From: an uncultured Eubacteriales bacterium
GTDB taxonomy: Bacteria > Bacillota > Clostridia > Lachnospirales > Lachnospiraceae
Direction of reading: 5' to 3'
Assembly (NCBI GenBank): GCA_900316115.1
Contig: ONBN01000026.1
Span: 1-50,383, forward strand
DNA: 50,383 bases
Positions 9,859 to 18,547 of this stretch are shown here, piece by piece. Each line of letters opens with the position of its first letter. Positions within the stretch are counted from its first letter, which is position 1. A model generated the notes under the pieces. The model was not told where the DNA came from. It ran no database searches and saw only the letters and a program-made list of their open reading frames with translations. The position numbers and the translations under genes are program-made.

Positions 9859-10719
9859 GTGAAAAGCAAAAAAGAAGCAGCACTGGTGCTGGAAGGCGGC
9901 GGTACAAGAGGCGTATTTACCGCAGGTGTTCTGGATTACCTGATGGAAAAGAAGGTGAAATTCCCTTATGTGATCGGCGTTTCTGCAGGTGCCTGCAATG
10001 CTATAGATTATGTTTCGGAACAGATCGGCAGGACAAAGGACTGTACCATTATCGAAGACAAAAAGAAGCGTTTTATCGGTACAAAGGATGCTTTGAAAAA
10101 GGGCTATCTTTTTGATATGGATCGGCTTTTTGACGAGTATCCTAACAGGATGTTTCCTTTTGATTTTGATACTTACTTTGCTTCTGATATCCAGTGTGAG
10201 CTGGCTGTGACCAACTGTCTTACAGGGGAGGCAATGTATCTGTCCGAGAAGCAGGACAGGGACAGGCTTCTGACGATCTGCAGAGCTTCTTCCAGCATTC
10301 CGCTGGTAAGTCCTGTGGTGGATGTGGACGGTATTCCCTGTGTGGATGGAGGAGTGGCAGATTCTGTGCCTCTGATCCATTCCATGAAGCTGGGCCATCA
10401 GAAGAATGTGGTTGTACTTACAAGAAATAAGGGGTACCGTAAGGAAGCGCCCGGGAAGAGCAAATTTCTTTACACAGCTGCATTGAAGAAATATCCCAAT
10501 CTTTTAAATGCACTTCTGAACCGGTACAGGAATTACAACCGGGTGATGGAACTGATTGAGAAATGGGAAGAAGAAGGACATATCTTTGTGATCCGTCCGG
10601 AGGTGGGGCCTGTGTCAAGAACTGAGCAGAATGTAGAAAAGCTGACAGCGTTTTATGACCATGGGTACCAGCTGATGGAGCAGCGCCTGGAAGAAATGCA
10701 GGCTTATCTGGAAAAATAG
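9859..10719 (+). CDS. Patatin-like phospholipase
   Basis: A 286-residue cytosolic patatin of the bacterial YjjU-like group; no signal peptide. The oxyanion loop is LEGGGTRGVFTAGVLDYL (residues 11-28), the nucleophile is Ser42 in GVSAGA, and the dyad aspartate is Asp163 in DGGVADSVP. It is expected to hydrolyse acyl esters of phospholipids. The start is a GTG with GGGAGG 11 bp upstream. It follows citrate synthase closely and precedes yqeG by 58 bp, probably in one transcript. Confidence 0.9.
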   Translation: MKSKKEAALVLEGGGTRGVFTAGVLDYLMEKKVKFPYVIGVSAGACNAIDYVSEQIGRTKDCTIIEDKKKRFIGTKDALKKGYLFDMDRLFDEYPNRMFPFDFDTYFASDIQCELAVTNCLTGEAMYLSEKQDRDRLLTICRASSSIPLVSPVVDVDGIPCVDGGVADSVPLIHSMKLGHQKNVVVLTRNKGYRKEAPGKSKFLYTAALKKYPNLLNALLNRYRNYNRVMELIEKWEEEGHIFVIRPEVGPVSRTEQNVEKLTAFYDHGYQLMEQRLEEMQAYLEK

Positions 10720-10777
10720 AAAGTCAGGATCAGGCCGGAGACACAAAAAGCAGAAAATGCAAGAAAGAGGATACAGG

Positions 10778-11287
10778 ATGTTTAAGTGCTTTTATCCGGA
10801 TCAATATCTGGATTCCACATATCAGATCAATTTTGAGCAGTTATATGCCAAGGGTTTCCGGGGGATTTTGTTTGATATTGACAATACGCTGGTGCCTCAT
10901 GGGGCACCGGCAGATGAAAGGGCAAAAGCCCTTTTTATAAAGATTAAAGAGCTTGGTTTTGGATACTGCTTTGTATCCAACAATAAAAAAGAGAGGGTAG
11001 AACCTTTTTGCAAAGAGGTAGGTGGATGCTGTGTATATAAGGCCGGCAAGCCGTCACCAAAGGGATATGAAAGGGCTATGGAGCTTCTGGGCACAGACCG
11101 GAAGAATACCCTTTTTATCGGAGATCAGCTTTTTACCGATATTTACGGCGCAAAGAAGGCAGGACTTCTCTGCATTCTTGTGAAGCCGATCCATCCAAAA
11201 GAAGAGATCCAGATCGTTTTGAAGCGTTATCTGGAAAAAATAGTTTTATATTTTTATCAAAAGCAAAAGAAGGAGGGGAATTCATGA
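10778..11287 (+). CDS. yqeG: YqeG-family HAD IIIA-type phosphatase
   Basis: A 169-residue HAD-superfamily hydrolase. The nucleophile motif is FDIDNTLVPH near residue 35, motif II is CFVSNN, the lysine is in AGKPSPKGYERAM, and the acidic motif is FIGDQLFTDIYGAKKAG. This matches YqeG of Firmicutes, related to mitochondrial phosphatidylglycerophosphate phosphatase; a PGP phosphatase role is possible but not shown. I use ATG 10778, after an AGGAT/AGG-rich site; ATG 10757 lacks one. Its stop overlaps the shikimate kinase start by 4 bp (ATGA), which couples their translation. Confidence 0.88.
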   Translation: MFKCFYPDQYLDSTYQINFEQLYAKGFRGILFDIDNTLVPHGAPADERAKALFIKIKELGFGYCFVSNNKKERVEPFCKEVGGCCVYKAGKPSPKGYERAMELLGTDRKNTLFIGDQLFTDIYGAKKAGLLCILVKPIHPKEEIQIVLKRYLEKIVLYFYQKQKKEGNS

Positions 11288-11811
11288 ACCATATAGTTAT
11301 TATTGGATTTATGGGTTCAGGAAAAACACGAGTGGGGAAACGTCTGTCCAAGGATCTGGGATTGCCATTTATTGATGTGGACAGAGTGATCAGCAAAAAG
11401 ATGGACATGTCCATTAAGGAGATTTTTCAGAGATTTGGGGAACCGTATTACAGAGCGCTGGAGACAATGACCATAAAAGGTCTGATCGAGGACAAGGAAA
11501 AGAAGATTGTTTCTCTTGGTTCCGGACTTCCGGTACAGGAGCAGAACCAGAAGTATATGAAACAGCTGGGTACGATCGTTTACCTGAAGGGATCAGCAGA
11601 TGTTCTGAAAAAGCGTATGGAAGGCGGCGGGAATACCAGCCCGCTTCTGGAAGGTGACGATAGGGATGAGAAGATGAAAAAGCTTCTGAAGCAGAGAGAT
11701 CCTGTATATGCCAGCTTTGCAGATATCCAGGTTGTGACAGGAGTAAAGCCTTTTGATGATCTGATCAGTGAGATCGAAGAGAAATTAAAAGATAAATTAA
11801 AAGATAAATAA
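11284..11811 (+). CDS. aroK: Shikimate kinase
   Basis: A 175-residue P-loop kinase that phosphorylates shikimate in the chorismate pathway. GFMGSGKT (residues 8-15) is the Walker A loop, IDVD the shikimate/Mg site, and EPYYRALE carries the substrate arginine. The central glycine-rich loop is GSGLPVQEQN instead of the usual GGG, a mild divergence. RDPVYASFADIQV is the typical C-terminal segment. The last codons are a small duplication (KDKLKDK). It starts inside the yqeG stop with AGGAGGGG upstream. Confidence 0.88.
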   Translation: MNHIVIIGFMGSGKTRVGKRLSKDLGLPFIDVDRVISKKMDMSIKEIFQRFGEPYYRALETMTIKGLIEDKEKKIVSLGSGLPVQEQNQKYMKQLGTIVYLKGSADVLKKRMEGGGNTSPLLEGDDRDEKMKKLLKQRDPVYASFADIQVVTGVKPFDDLISEIEEKLKDKLKDK

Positions 11812-11897
11812 AAAGCCTTTTTATGATGATGGATTGGGTAAATCAAGGGACAATCTGAGTCAGAAAAAGATAAATAGCAAGATAAGTAAAAAAACAG

Positions 11898-11926
11898 TTG
11901 AAAAATATTCCTGGGTATTATAAAAT
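11898..11926 (+). promoter_or_regulatory. Probable efp promoter
   Basis: TTGAAA (11898-11903), 17-bp spacer, TAAAAT (11921-11926), 40 bp before the efp ATG, which has AGGAGG upstream. Confidence 0.55.
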
Positions 11927-11966
11927 ATTTTTTAGCGATAAGCACAATTAAGGAGGAAACACAAGT

Positions 11967-12524
11967 ATGATTTCAGCAGGTGATTTCAGAAACGGCGTCA
12001 CAGTAGAAATTGATGGCAATGTATGTCAGATCGTAGAATTTCAGCATGTAAAACCTGGTAAAGGGGCTGCTTTCGTAAGAACCAAATACAAAAATATCAT
12101 TACAGGAGCTGTACTGGAGAAGTCTTTCCGTCCTACCGAGAAGTTCCCTACAGCACGTATCGAGCGTGTAGATATGCAGTATCTGTACAATGATGGTGGA
12201 CTGTACTATTTCATGAACGTAGAGACATTTGATCAGATAGGTCTTACCGAAGAGCAGGTAGGCGATTCCCTTAAATTCGTTAAAGAGAATGAGATGGTTA
12301 AGATCTGCTCCCACAATGGCAATGTATTTGCTATTGAGCCACCGTTATTCGTAGAACTGCTTGTTACAGAGACAGAGCCTGGATTTGCTGGTAACACAGC
12401 ACAGGGTGCTACCAAACCGGCGACCGTTGAGACTGGCGCACAGGTTATGGTACCGCTTTTCGTTAATGAAGGCGACAAGCTGAAGATTGACACCAGAACA
12501 GGAGAGTATCTCTCCAGAGTTTGA
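11967..12524 (+). CDS. efp: Translation elongation factor P
   Basis: A 185-residue EF-P of standard three-domain length that relieves ribosome stalling on proline runs. The loop that reaches the peptidyl-transferase centre is [12 protein letters not shown], with Lys32 at the tip where Bacillus carries its 5-aminopentanol modification. The C-terminal EF-P signature is [24 protein letters not shown] precedes the ATG. No modification enzyme is visible nearby. A terminator follows 69 bp after the stop. Confidence 0.97.
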   Translation: MISAGDFRNGVTVEIDGNVCQIVEFQHVKPGKGAAFVRTKYKNIITGAVLEKSFRPTEKFPTARIERVDMQYLYNDGGLYYFMNVETFDQIGLTEEQVGDSLKFVKENEMVKICSHNGNVFAIEPPLFVELLVTETEPGFAGNTAQGATKPATVETGAQVMVPLFVNEGDKLKIDTRTGEYLSRV

Positions 12525-12592
12525 TGGAGCCAGGCTGCACAGCAGCAGAAACTTCAGACAGACATGAAAGAATGCGTGTGGATACACGAACA

Positions 12593-12627
12593 AAAGGGAT
12601 GTTGCACATGGCAGCATCCCTTTAATT
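12593..12627 (+). terminator. Rho-independent terminator after efp
   Basis: AAAGGGATGTTGC pairs with GCAGCATCCCTTT (one G-T pair), with a short loop and a T-rich tail (TTTAATT). Confidence 0.75.
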
Positions 12628-12761
12628 ATATCAGATGCATGTTATGCGGTGTGTGATGTGCATCTTACATCAAGAATGCAAAAGGCATTCTTGAAATATA
12701 TATACAGGAGGATTTTTGGCTGTATTTTGAAATGACAGCGAAAAGCCTGGAAAGGAGAGAG

Positions 12762-13769
12762 ATGGAGTATACATACTTAGGAAAAACAGGACTTCGTATT
12801 TCAAAGATGGGATTCGGCGGTATTCCTATCCAGAAGATCGATGCAGAAGGTACCAGGACACTGATGCATAAGCTGGCAGAAGAGGGAGTAAATTATATTG
12901 ATACTGCCAGAGGCTATACAGTCAGTGAAGAGTATCTTGGATATGGCCTGGAAGGGATCCGGGATCAGTTTGTGATCGCAACAAAGAGCATGTCCAGGAC
13001 AAAAGATGCAATGGCAGCAGATATCCAGATCAGCCTGAAGAACCTTCACACAGATCATATTGATCTGTATCAGGTACATAATCCAACCATGGAGCAGCTG
13101 GATCAGGTGATCGCCAAGGGCGGGGCACTGGAAGCACTTATGGAGGCCAAGGAAGCAGGTAAGATCGGACATATAGGACTGACTGCACATTCTACTGCTG
13201 TTTTTGAAAGAGCACTGGAGCTTGATTGGGTAGAGACCATCATGTTCCCGTACAATATTGTGGAGAGTCAGGGAGAAGAGCTGATCCGTAAATGCACAGA
13301 AAAAGGCATTGGATTTATTGATATGAAGCCTTTGGCTGGCGGAGCCATTGAGGATGGCCGTCTTGCCCTGCGTTATGTCTGTTCCAACCCGGATGTGACT
13401 GTGACCATCCCGGGAATGGCTGAGGTTTCTGAGCTTGAAGAGAATATTGCTGCCTGTTCAGACAGGACACCTCTTACCGCAGAAGAAAAAGAGAAGGTGG
13501 AAGAAGTACGAAGAATGCTGGGCACGAATTTCTGCAGAAGATGTAATTACTGTGCACCTTGCAGCGTAGGGATCAGTATTCCGGATGTTTTCCTTCTGGA
13601 GGGCTATCTGTCACGGTACAGCCTGGAAGGCTGGGCAAGAGGCCGTTATGAGAAGCTTCCTTTGAAGGCTTCTGCATGTATTGGGTGTGGGAAGTGTGAG
13701 ACAAGATGTCCGTATCATCTGCCGATCCGTCAGATGTTGAAGAAATCCGCACAGGAATTTGGGGAATAG
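12762..13769 (+). CDS. Aldo/keto reductase with C-terminal Fe-S domain
   Basis: A 335-residue fusion: an NAD(P)H aldo/keto reductase barrel (1-250) followed by a ferredoxin-like tail. The barrel keeps the tetrad: Asp in NYIDTARGY, the Tyr just after it, Lys in IATKSM and His in YQVHNP. The tail has C258-x2-C261-x2-C264-x2-C267, then C306-x2-C309-x2-C312-x3-C316 in ACIGCGKCETRCP, enough for one or two [4Fe-4S] clusters. This architecture is common in anaerobes and suggests electron exchange with ferredoxin. ATG 12762 follows AAAGGAGA; the frame opens earlier at 12732 without a site. Confidence 0.9.
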   Translation: MEYTYLGKTGLRISKMGFGGIPIQKIDAEGTRTLMHKLAEEGVNYIDTARGYTVSEEYLGYGLEGIRDQFVIATKSMSRTKDAMAADIQISLKNLHTDHIDLYQVHNPTMEQLDQVIAKGGALEALMEAKEAGKIGHIGLTAHSTAVFERALELDWVETIMFPYNIVESQGEELIRKCTEKGIGFIDMKPLAGGAIEDGRLALRYVCSNPDVTVTIPGMAEVSELEENIAACSDRTPLTAEEKEKVEEVRRMLGTNFCRRCNYCAPCSVGISIPDVFLLEGYLSRYSLEGWARGRYEKLPLKASACIGCGKCETRCPYHLPIRQMLKKSAQEFGE

Positions 13770-13820
13770 AATTTGACGGTGAGTCATAGAATTTGATATG
13801 AAATAATGCTGTAATTTGCC

Positions 13821-13849
13821 TTGACAGCCGGCGGGAACACGACTATAAT
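13821..13849 (+). promoter_or_regulatory. Consensus sigma-A promoter of ssrA
   Basis: TTGACA (13821-13826), 17 bp, TATAAT (13844-13849), a perfect consensus as expected for a highly expressed stable RNA. It predicts a ~110-nt 5' leader to be trimmed before the mature tmRNA end. Confidence 0.9.
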
Positions 13850-13967
13850 TCTTTAACAAGAGAGTTGGCAGTGAGACTGTCGGCTGTCAGGTAGTGGCAG
13901 ATACAGATCTGCCATACAGTTTCAATTCGTCTGCGTACCAGCAAAGATATCCGATTTGATCTATTCG

Positions 13968-14312
13968 GGCTTGTACTGGTTTCGACGGGGGTTTTGAAGT
14001 TGAGGAAGCCATCCGCAGCTCCCGAACTGCGTTAAAACGGGAAATTCTAAATATAAACGCTGACGATCAGTTAGTAATGGCAGCCTAAGTGCTGCCCGTC
14101 AGACCTGATGCACTCACACATCAGGAGCCTGGCGTCGACTATGTGAGAAACCTTGCCGGTTAAGCTTTGTCCCGGCAGATGTATTATGAAGCTACTGAAG
14201 CAGTAAGCCTGTCGGTGGGCGTGCTGTGGAGGGAATGTTAAAACATTGACTGTGATGGGAGATGCCGCAAGGGATAGACTTTCGGACGCGGGTTCAATTC
14301 CCGCCAGGTCCA
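13968..14312 (+). ncRNA. ssrA: Transfer-messenger RNA (tmRNA)
   Basis: About 345 nt. The 5' GGGCTTG pairs with 3' CAGGTCC to form the acceptor stem. CTGGTTTCGACGGGG is the conserved 5' tRNA-like segment and GCGGGTTCAATTCCCGC the T arm. The internal tag frame ends GCTGACGATCAGTTAGTA, then ATGGCAGCCTAA, giving a peptide ending ADDQLVMAA, a typical hydrophobic proteolysis signal. It rescues stalled ribosomes and tags the product for ClpXP. CCA is not encoded. It sits 118 bp past the promoter's -10 box. Confidence 0.96.
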
Positions 14313-14350
14313 TTGAAGACAGGCTGTGTATATGCCTGTGTTCGTGAGAA

Positions 14351-14424
14351 GGAAGCATAGCTCAGCTGGGATGAGCGTTCGCCTCACACGCGAGAGGTCG
14401 CGGGTTCGAGCCCCACTGCTTCCA
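14351..14424 (+). tRNA. tRNA-Val (anticodon CAC)
   Basis: A 74-nt cloverleaf. The acceptor GGAAGCA pairs with TGCTTCC, the D arm is GCTC/GAGC, and the anticodon stem TTCGC/GCGAG encloses CTCACAC with anticodon CAC, reading GTG codons. The T arm GCGGG-TTCGAGC-CCCAC has one C-A mismatch, slightly unusual. CCA is not encoded. It follows ssrA by 38 bp and probably shares its transcript. Confidence 0.92.
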
Positions 14425-14428
14425 CTAT

Positions 14429-14467
14429 AAAAGAACTGCTGTATGGTTTTGTACAGCAGTTCTTTTT
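14429..14467 (+). terminator. Terminator of the ssrA-tRNA transcript
   Basis: AAAAGAACTGCTGTA (14429-14443) pairs with TACAGCAGTTCTTTT (14452-14466), a 15-bp stem ending in a T run directly after the tRNA. Confidence 0.92.
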
Positions 14468-14537
14468 GCGTCCAGTTTTTGTATCTGGCATCTACATCTT
14501 CAATTATGATCTTTAGATTCTTTACATACGAAAATCT

Positions 14538-15659
14538 TCAGGAGCGGAGCTGATAGGGGGTATCCCAAAGCAGCATTTTCTGTCCGATGTTCTTTTTTAA
14601 TGCATTCTGATATATCTCGTATCCCCAGCCTACATCAAAAACAGACATTCCGCAGGCAACAAATGTAATGATCTCATTATCGTCTTTTCGGCCTGGCTTT
14701 TGACCGGCAATGATCTGACCGATACTGTCAGAGTCCTGAAGGGAAGGAAGCCGATGGTCGTCGATCAGATGATAAATAGGCCCGCCGATCACACCTGCAT
14801 AATATTTGTCTTTATCACCAGAAGCGACAGCTTCTTCTACATAAGATTCATGTAATCCAATATGATCCAACACGATCCGGGTATTCAGCCAGAAATCAGT
14901 ATCAGGCATAATTGGGCCTGTTACAAGTACAGTTGTGCCAGGTTTGATCCAGTCCTTTTTGAAATTTACAGGTTTTAATCTGGAGGCTGCAATGGTTGTT
15001 ATATCAGACTGTGATAAAGTGTCCTGAAGATCTGTGGAAGCAGCTGCATCCAGATGGAAAGTTTCACAGATCCATTTTGCACAGCTTTCAGCTTTTTCTG
15101 TAAAAAGGTCAAAACAGATGACTTTTTTTATTTTGAGCATTTGCGATAAAATATGGCGCAGACAAGACTGGTTGATAGGACCGCAGCCGATCATGGAGAT
15201 TACTTCAGAATCTTTTCTTGCAAGATATTTTGAGGCAACCGCCGGAACTGCACCAGTACGGGCTGCGCTTAACAGATTCGCTGACATCAGGGCTAAAGGT
15301 TCGCCGGTATCTTTATTATTCAGCATAACTGTAAGGACAGAACGGGGCAGTCCTTTGGAGGGATTGGCTGCATTTGAGCCATACCATTTATTGCCACATA
15401 TATCAAAACGGCCTCCAAGATAAGCTGGCATAGCTACAAAACGTCTGTCCGGACCTGCTACAGGCATATTTGGAAATGGGGATTCTTTTGGAAAAACCAG
15501 TCCCATTCCGTGGCTGTTATGGTTACTTCCCCCCATCAGATAATCACCTTTTGCCAGAAGTTCAAAAACTTCAGAGCATACGTCTACACATCGGGGGGCA
15601 TCTAACACGCCAGCGTCAATAGTATCCTGTTCAGATAAATAAATGAATTCAGTGCTCAT
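14538..15659 (-). CDS. Ornithine cyclodeaminase/mu-crystallin family protein
   Basis: A 373-residue member of the OCD/mu-crystallin family, NAD(P)-binding enzymes that deaminate, dehydrogenate or reduce amino and imino acids. The substrate part has KWYGSN and LMSANLLSAARTGAVPAVAS; the Rossmann part starts MIGCGPINQSCLRHI near residue 167. The C-terminus has a ~60-residue extension beyond ornithine cyclodeaminase, so the substrate probably differs; related Clostridial proteins have been given other names such as amine-oxidation subunits. It is transcribed away from the glycerate kinase-enolase operon, and the shared region carries the twin operators also found at 20416. That makes it part of the same regulon. 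Its reaction there is unknown. Confidence 0.8.
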   Translation of the reverse strand: MSTEFIYLSEQDTIDAGVLDAPRCVDVCSEVFELLAKGDYLMGGSNHNSHGMGLVFPKESPFPNMPVAGPDRRFVAMPAYLGGRFDICGNKWYGSNAANPSKGLPRSVLTVMLNNKDTGEPLALMSANLLSAARTGAVPAVASKYLARKDSEVISMIGCGPINQSCLRHILSQMLKIKKVICFDLFTEKAESCAKWICETFHLDAAASTDLQDTLSQSDITTIAASRLKPVNFKKDWIKPGTTVLVTGPIMPDTDFWLNTRIVLDHIGLHESYVEEAVASGDKDKYYAGVIGGPIYHLIDDHRLPSLQDSDSIGQIIAGQKPGRKDDNEIITFVACGMSVFDVGWGYEIYQNALKKNIGQKMLLWDTPYQLRS

Positions 15660-15693
15660 AATCTTACCAACCTTTCATGTATCTTTCGCATTT

Positions 15694-15722
15694 AATATTC
15701 CATTTTGCAGCTGTCCCGTCAA
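15694..15722 (-). promoter_or_regulatory. Promoter of the OCD-family gene
   Basis: On the minus strand TTGACG (15722-15717), a 17-bp spacer and AATATT (15699-15694). The -10 is weak, and the twin operator lies 8 bp upstream of the -35, a layout fitting an activated promoter. Confidence 0.55.
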
Positions 15723-15729
15723 TAAAAAA

Positions 15730-15761
15730 TATCAAAATGATATAGAATCGATCAATCTGAT
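15730..15761. promoter_or_regulatory. Twin ATCA-N3-TGAT operator in the divergent promoter
   Basis: TATCA-AAA-TGATA (15730-15742) and ATCA-ATC-TGAT (15751-15761) start 20 bp apart. The first is the exact reverse complement of the palindrome at 20416-20428, where a second copy also sits 20 bp on. The outer edges lie 31 bp from the leftward -10 and 32 bp from the rightward -10. The likely binder is the Fis-type regulator at 18642-20390. Confidence 0.75.
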
Positions 15762-15769
15762 AAAAAATC

Positions 15770-15798
15770 TGGCTGGGAAGAGAAAATCCACTTATACT
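15770..15798 (+). promoter_or_regulatory. Promoter of the glycerate kinase-enolase operon
   Basis: TATACT (15793-15798) with a very poor -35 (TGGCTG, 15770-15775) at 17 bp. The second operator ends 32 bp before the -10, as at 20447/20478. A weak -35 with an adjacent upstream site suggests dependence on an activator. Confidence 0.5.
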
Positions 15799-15827
15799 CT
15801 GGAAAAAACAGAAAGGACAGTGAAGAA

Positions 15828-17255
15828 ATGGAAGCGAAAATAAAGAATAAAGACAGTATTCTTTGTGACGGTGATGTGGATTCAAAGCGTATAGTTCTGA
15901 ATATTGCAGAAAAAACACTTCAGAAGCTGGATGCATATGAACGTATTAAAAGTATTACAAAATATGAAAACAATATATTAACCATTGGAACCGAAAAGTG
16001 GGATTTAAGCAAAAAGAATCATGTATATCTGATCGGTGCAGGAAAAGCATGTAACCATATGGCAAGGGCCATTGATGAAATCCTGGGAGACAGACTTACA
16101 AAAGGAATTGCGATTGTAAAGATAAAGGAACCAAATGACAGGTTCCAAAATACGGAGGTTTATGTTGGAGGTCATCCTCTTCCAAATGAAGAAGGATATA
16201 AAGCATGTAAAAAGATTATTAAGCTGATTGATGAGGCAACAGACAAGGATCTTTTCATTGTTGTGATCAGCGGTGGGAGTTCCGCGTTGATGAGCTGTCC
16301 CATTGATGGGATCTCCCTTCAGGATGAAATTAACACTACAGATGTGATGCTGAAATCAGGGGCGAATATATACGAGATCAATTCCATACGAAGACATATT
16401 TCACAGTTAAATGGAGGAATGCTGGCGAAAAGGATCCGGGAAAAGGGAGCACAGCTGATCGGCTTTGGGATCAGTGACGCTGTAGGAAATCCCCCCACTA
16501 CAGACATAGGGATTCCTTATGCCGGTTATAAAGGAACGCCTATGGGACCGGATCAGACAACTCTGCAGATGGCAAGGGATGTAATAAAGCATTATGCAGT
16601 AGAAGACCGGCTTCCTAAAAATGTAGTGGATTATCTTATGAATTGTGGAGAAGAAGGAGAAACGCCAAAAGCATTTCCGGAAAATACATATTTTCTGCTG
16701 AATACACTTCCGGATTCCTGCATATATGCAAAAAAAATTGCAGAAGAAATGGGGATTCCGGCGATTATATTATCTTCATTTCTGGAAGGGGAAAGCAAAG
16801 ATGCAGGTAAGATCTTTGCATCTGTTGCAAAAGAAATCCAAAATTACGGGAATCCGGTAAAAGCTCCCTGTATTGTTTTAAGTTCCGGTGAAACGGTAAC
16901 TACCATCCTTGATAATAAGACAGTTTCAGGGCATGGAGGTCCCTCACAGGAACTTGCAACCGGATTTGCCATTGCTGCAAAAGGGCTTTCCGGCTGTGTG
17001 ATGTATTCTATGGATTCTGAGGGAACCGATGGTACAACTATGGTTGCGGGAGGTATCACGGATTCTGTGACAGGATGTCTGGCAGAGGAGAAAGGAATAG
17101 ACCTGTATAAAGCACTTCGCCAGCATTCATGCTTTGAGGCACTTGAACCGTTAAAAGCAACTGTGTTTACAGGAAATACTGGCACAAATCTGTGTGATCT
17201 GAACATTATGTATGTACCTGCAAAAACAGACAGGAAAAAGGAGGACAGAAGATGA
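15828..17255 (+). CDS. Glycerate 2-kinase (DUF4147/MOFRL family)
   Basis: A 475-residue kinase of the TtuD/GckA family, which phosphorylates glycerate at O2 to give 2-phosphoglycerate. The N-terminal DUF4147 domain has LIGAGKACNHMARAID and GGHPLPNEEG; VISGGSSALMSCP is the glycine-rich substrate loop. The MOFRL domain near 350-450 holds SSGETVTT, SGHGGPSQE and SEGTDGTTMVAGG, ending with TGTNLCDLNI. The next gene starts 4 bp inside its stop (ATGA), so the enolase-like protein is coupled and probably acts on its product. A hydroxy-acid other than glycerate is possible, because the enolase partner is unusual. GGACAGTGAAG precedes the ATG. Confidence 0.88.
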   Translation: MEAKIKNKDSILCDGDVDSKRIVLNIAEKTLQKLDAYERIKSITKYENNILTIGTEKWDLSKKNHVYLIGAGKACNHMARAIDEILGDRLTKGIAIVKIKEPNDRFQNTEVYVGGHPLPNEEGYKACKKIIKLIDEATDKDLFIVVISGGSSALMSCPIDGISLQDEINTTDVMLKSGANIYEINSIRRHISQLNGGMLAKRIREKGAQLIGFGISDAVGNPPTTDIGIPYAGYKGTPMGPDQTTLQMARDVIKHYAVEDRLPKNVVDYLMNCGEEGETPKAFPENTYFLLNTLPDSCIYAKKIAEEMGIPAIILSSFLEGESKDAGKIFASVAKEIQNYGNPVKAPCIVLSSGETVTTILDNKTVSGHGGPSQELATGFAIAAKGLSGCVMYSMDSEGTDGTTMVAGGITDSVTGCLAEEKGIDLYKALRQHSCFEALEPLKATVFTGNTGTNLCDLNIMYVPAKTDRKKEDRR

Positions 17256-18529
17256 GCGGTTTTCAGATAAAAGAAGTGAGGGCAAGGCAGATTCTGGATT
17301 GCAAATGCAGGCCAATGGTGGAAGTAGATATAGTAACTGAAAATGGAAGGATTGGAAGAGGCGCAGCTCCCACAGGAAACTCTGTAGGCATGTATGAATC
17401 ATATGTACTGAGAGATCAGGATCCTAAAGAATATTATGGAATGGGTGTAAGAAAGGCAGTAGCGAATGTAAAGGAGAAAATCGCACCTGCGCTGGTGGGA
17501 ATGGATGTAAGGGATCAGAGGAAGATTGATGAAACAATGATCTGTCTTGATGGCACAGATAATAAGTCCAATCTGGGAGGAAATGCGGTTTACAGTACAT
17601 CCATTGCAGCATATCGTGCAGCAGCAGCTTTGGCTGACAGGGAATTATATGATTACATAGCTGACGGGAATATAAAAACAGTGCCGATCCCTTCGTTTAA
17701 TGTAATGAATGGCGGCAGAAATTACGGGATTAACCAGGCGTTTAATGAATTCATCATTATGCCATATAAGGCCAGGGATATAGAAGAGGCTGTAGAGATC
17801 GGCGTGGAGGTATTCCAGAAGCTGGAAAGTGTGATTGAAAAGCATACAGGAAAACAGGCTATGGTAGGAAAATCTTATGGTTGGGTGGCACCATTTGAGG
17901 ATCCGGAAAAAGTTCTTGACCTGATTTCAGAAGCTGTTTCTTTATGTGGTTATCAGGATAAAGTTGCCTTTGCACTGGATTGTGCTATCAGTGATTTTTA
18001 TGATAAAAAAACAGGCTTATATTATTTAAACGGCAGACGGCTTACAAGCCAGGAATTGATCGCTTATGATAAAAAGCTGACAGAAAAGTATAATTTTGTA
18101 TTTATTGAAGACATGCTGGATGAGGATGACTGGGAAGGCTTTAAAAAAGCGCATGAACAGATAAGCAGAACACTGATCATAGGGGATGATTTCTGCGTCA
18201 GTAATCCTGCCAGGATCAGAAAAGCCCATGAAATGAATGCGATTGATGGTTTTATTCTGAAACCAAATCAGGTAGGAACCATTACAGAAGCACTGGATGC
18301 CCACAAATATGCCGTAGACAATCATATGATCAGTATAACTTCAGGAAGAAGCGGAGGAGTTGTAGGGGATGTAGTGATGGATCTTGCAGTAGGGCTGCAG
18401 ATCGGATTTATCAAGAATGGCTGTCCAAGATCTGGAGAACGTATTGATAAGCTTAATTTCCTCCTGCGGGTGAACAGCCTATATAAGGATTGCTCCCTGG
18501 CTGATATTTCCGGACTTATCCGTTTTTAA
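17252..18529 (+). CDS. Enolase-superfamily protein with altered active site
   Basis: A 425-residue enolase paralogue, alignable over its whole length. All three metal ligands remain (Asp in ALDCAISDF, Glu in FIEDMLDEDDW, Asp in IGDDFCVSN), as do the catalytic base Lys in LKPNQVGT and Lys in IKNG. Other key positions differ. The GDEGG loop is GKSYG, losing the Glu that assists loss of water. NGGxHA is NGGRNY, losing a loop His. SHRSGE is SGRSGG, losing the phosphate-side His. The start SRGNPTVE is KCRPMVE. It therefore probably keeps proton abstraction but not ordinary 2-phosphoglycerate dehydration. Coupling to a glycerate kinase suggests a phosphorylated hydroxy-acid substrate. A housekeeping enolase should exist elsewhere in the genome. 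Confidence 0.85.
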   Translation: MSGFQIKEVRARQILDCKCRPMVEVDIVTENGRIGRGAAPTGNSVGMYESYVLRDQDPKEYYGMGVRKAVANVKEKIAPALVGMDVRDQRKIDETMICLDGTDNKSNLGGNAVYSTSIAAYRAAAALADRELYDYIADGNIKTVPIPSFNVMNGGRNYGINQAFNEFIIMPYKARDIEEAVEIGVEVFQKLESVIEKHTGKQAMVGKSYGWVAPFEDPEKVLDLISEAVSLCGYQDKVAFALDCAISDFYDKKTGLYYLNGRRLTSQELIAYDKKLTEKYNFVFIEDMLDEDDWEGFKKAHEQISRTLIIGDDFCVSNPARIRKAHEMNAIDGFILKPNQVGTITEALDAHKYAVDNHMISITSGRSGGVVGDVVMDLAVGLQIGFIKNGCPRSGERIDKLNFLLRVNSLYKDCSLADISGLIRF

Positions 18530-18547
18530 GAAAGGAGAAGGTCAGTC

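Noticed and set aside
14351-14424. tRNA-Val as a pseudogene because of a T-stem C-A mismatch
   Set aside because: All other stems pair and the anticodon loop is normal; a single mismatch is tolerated, so it is kept as functional.
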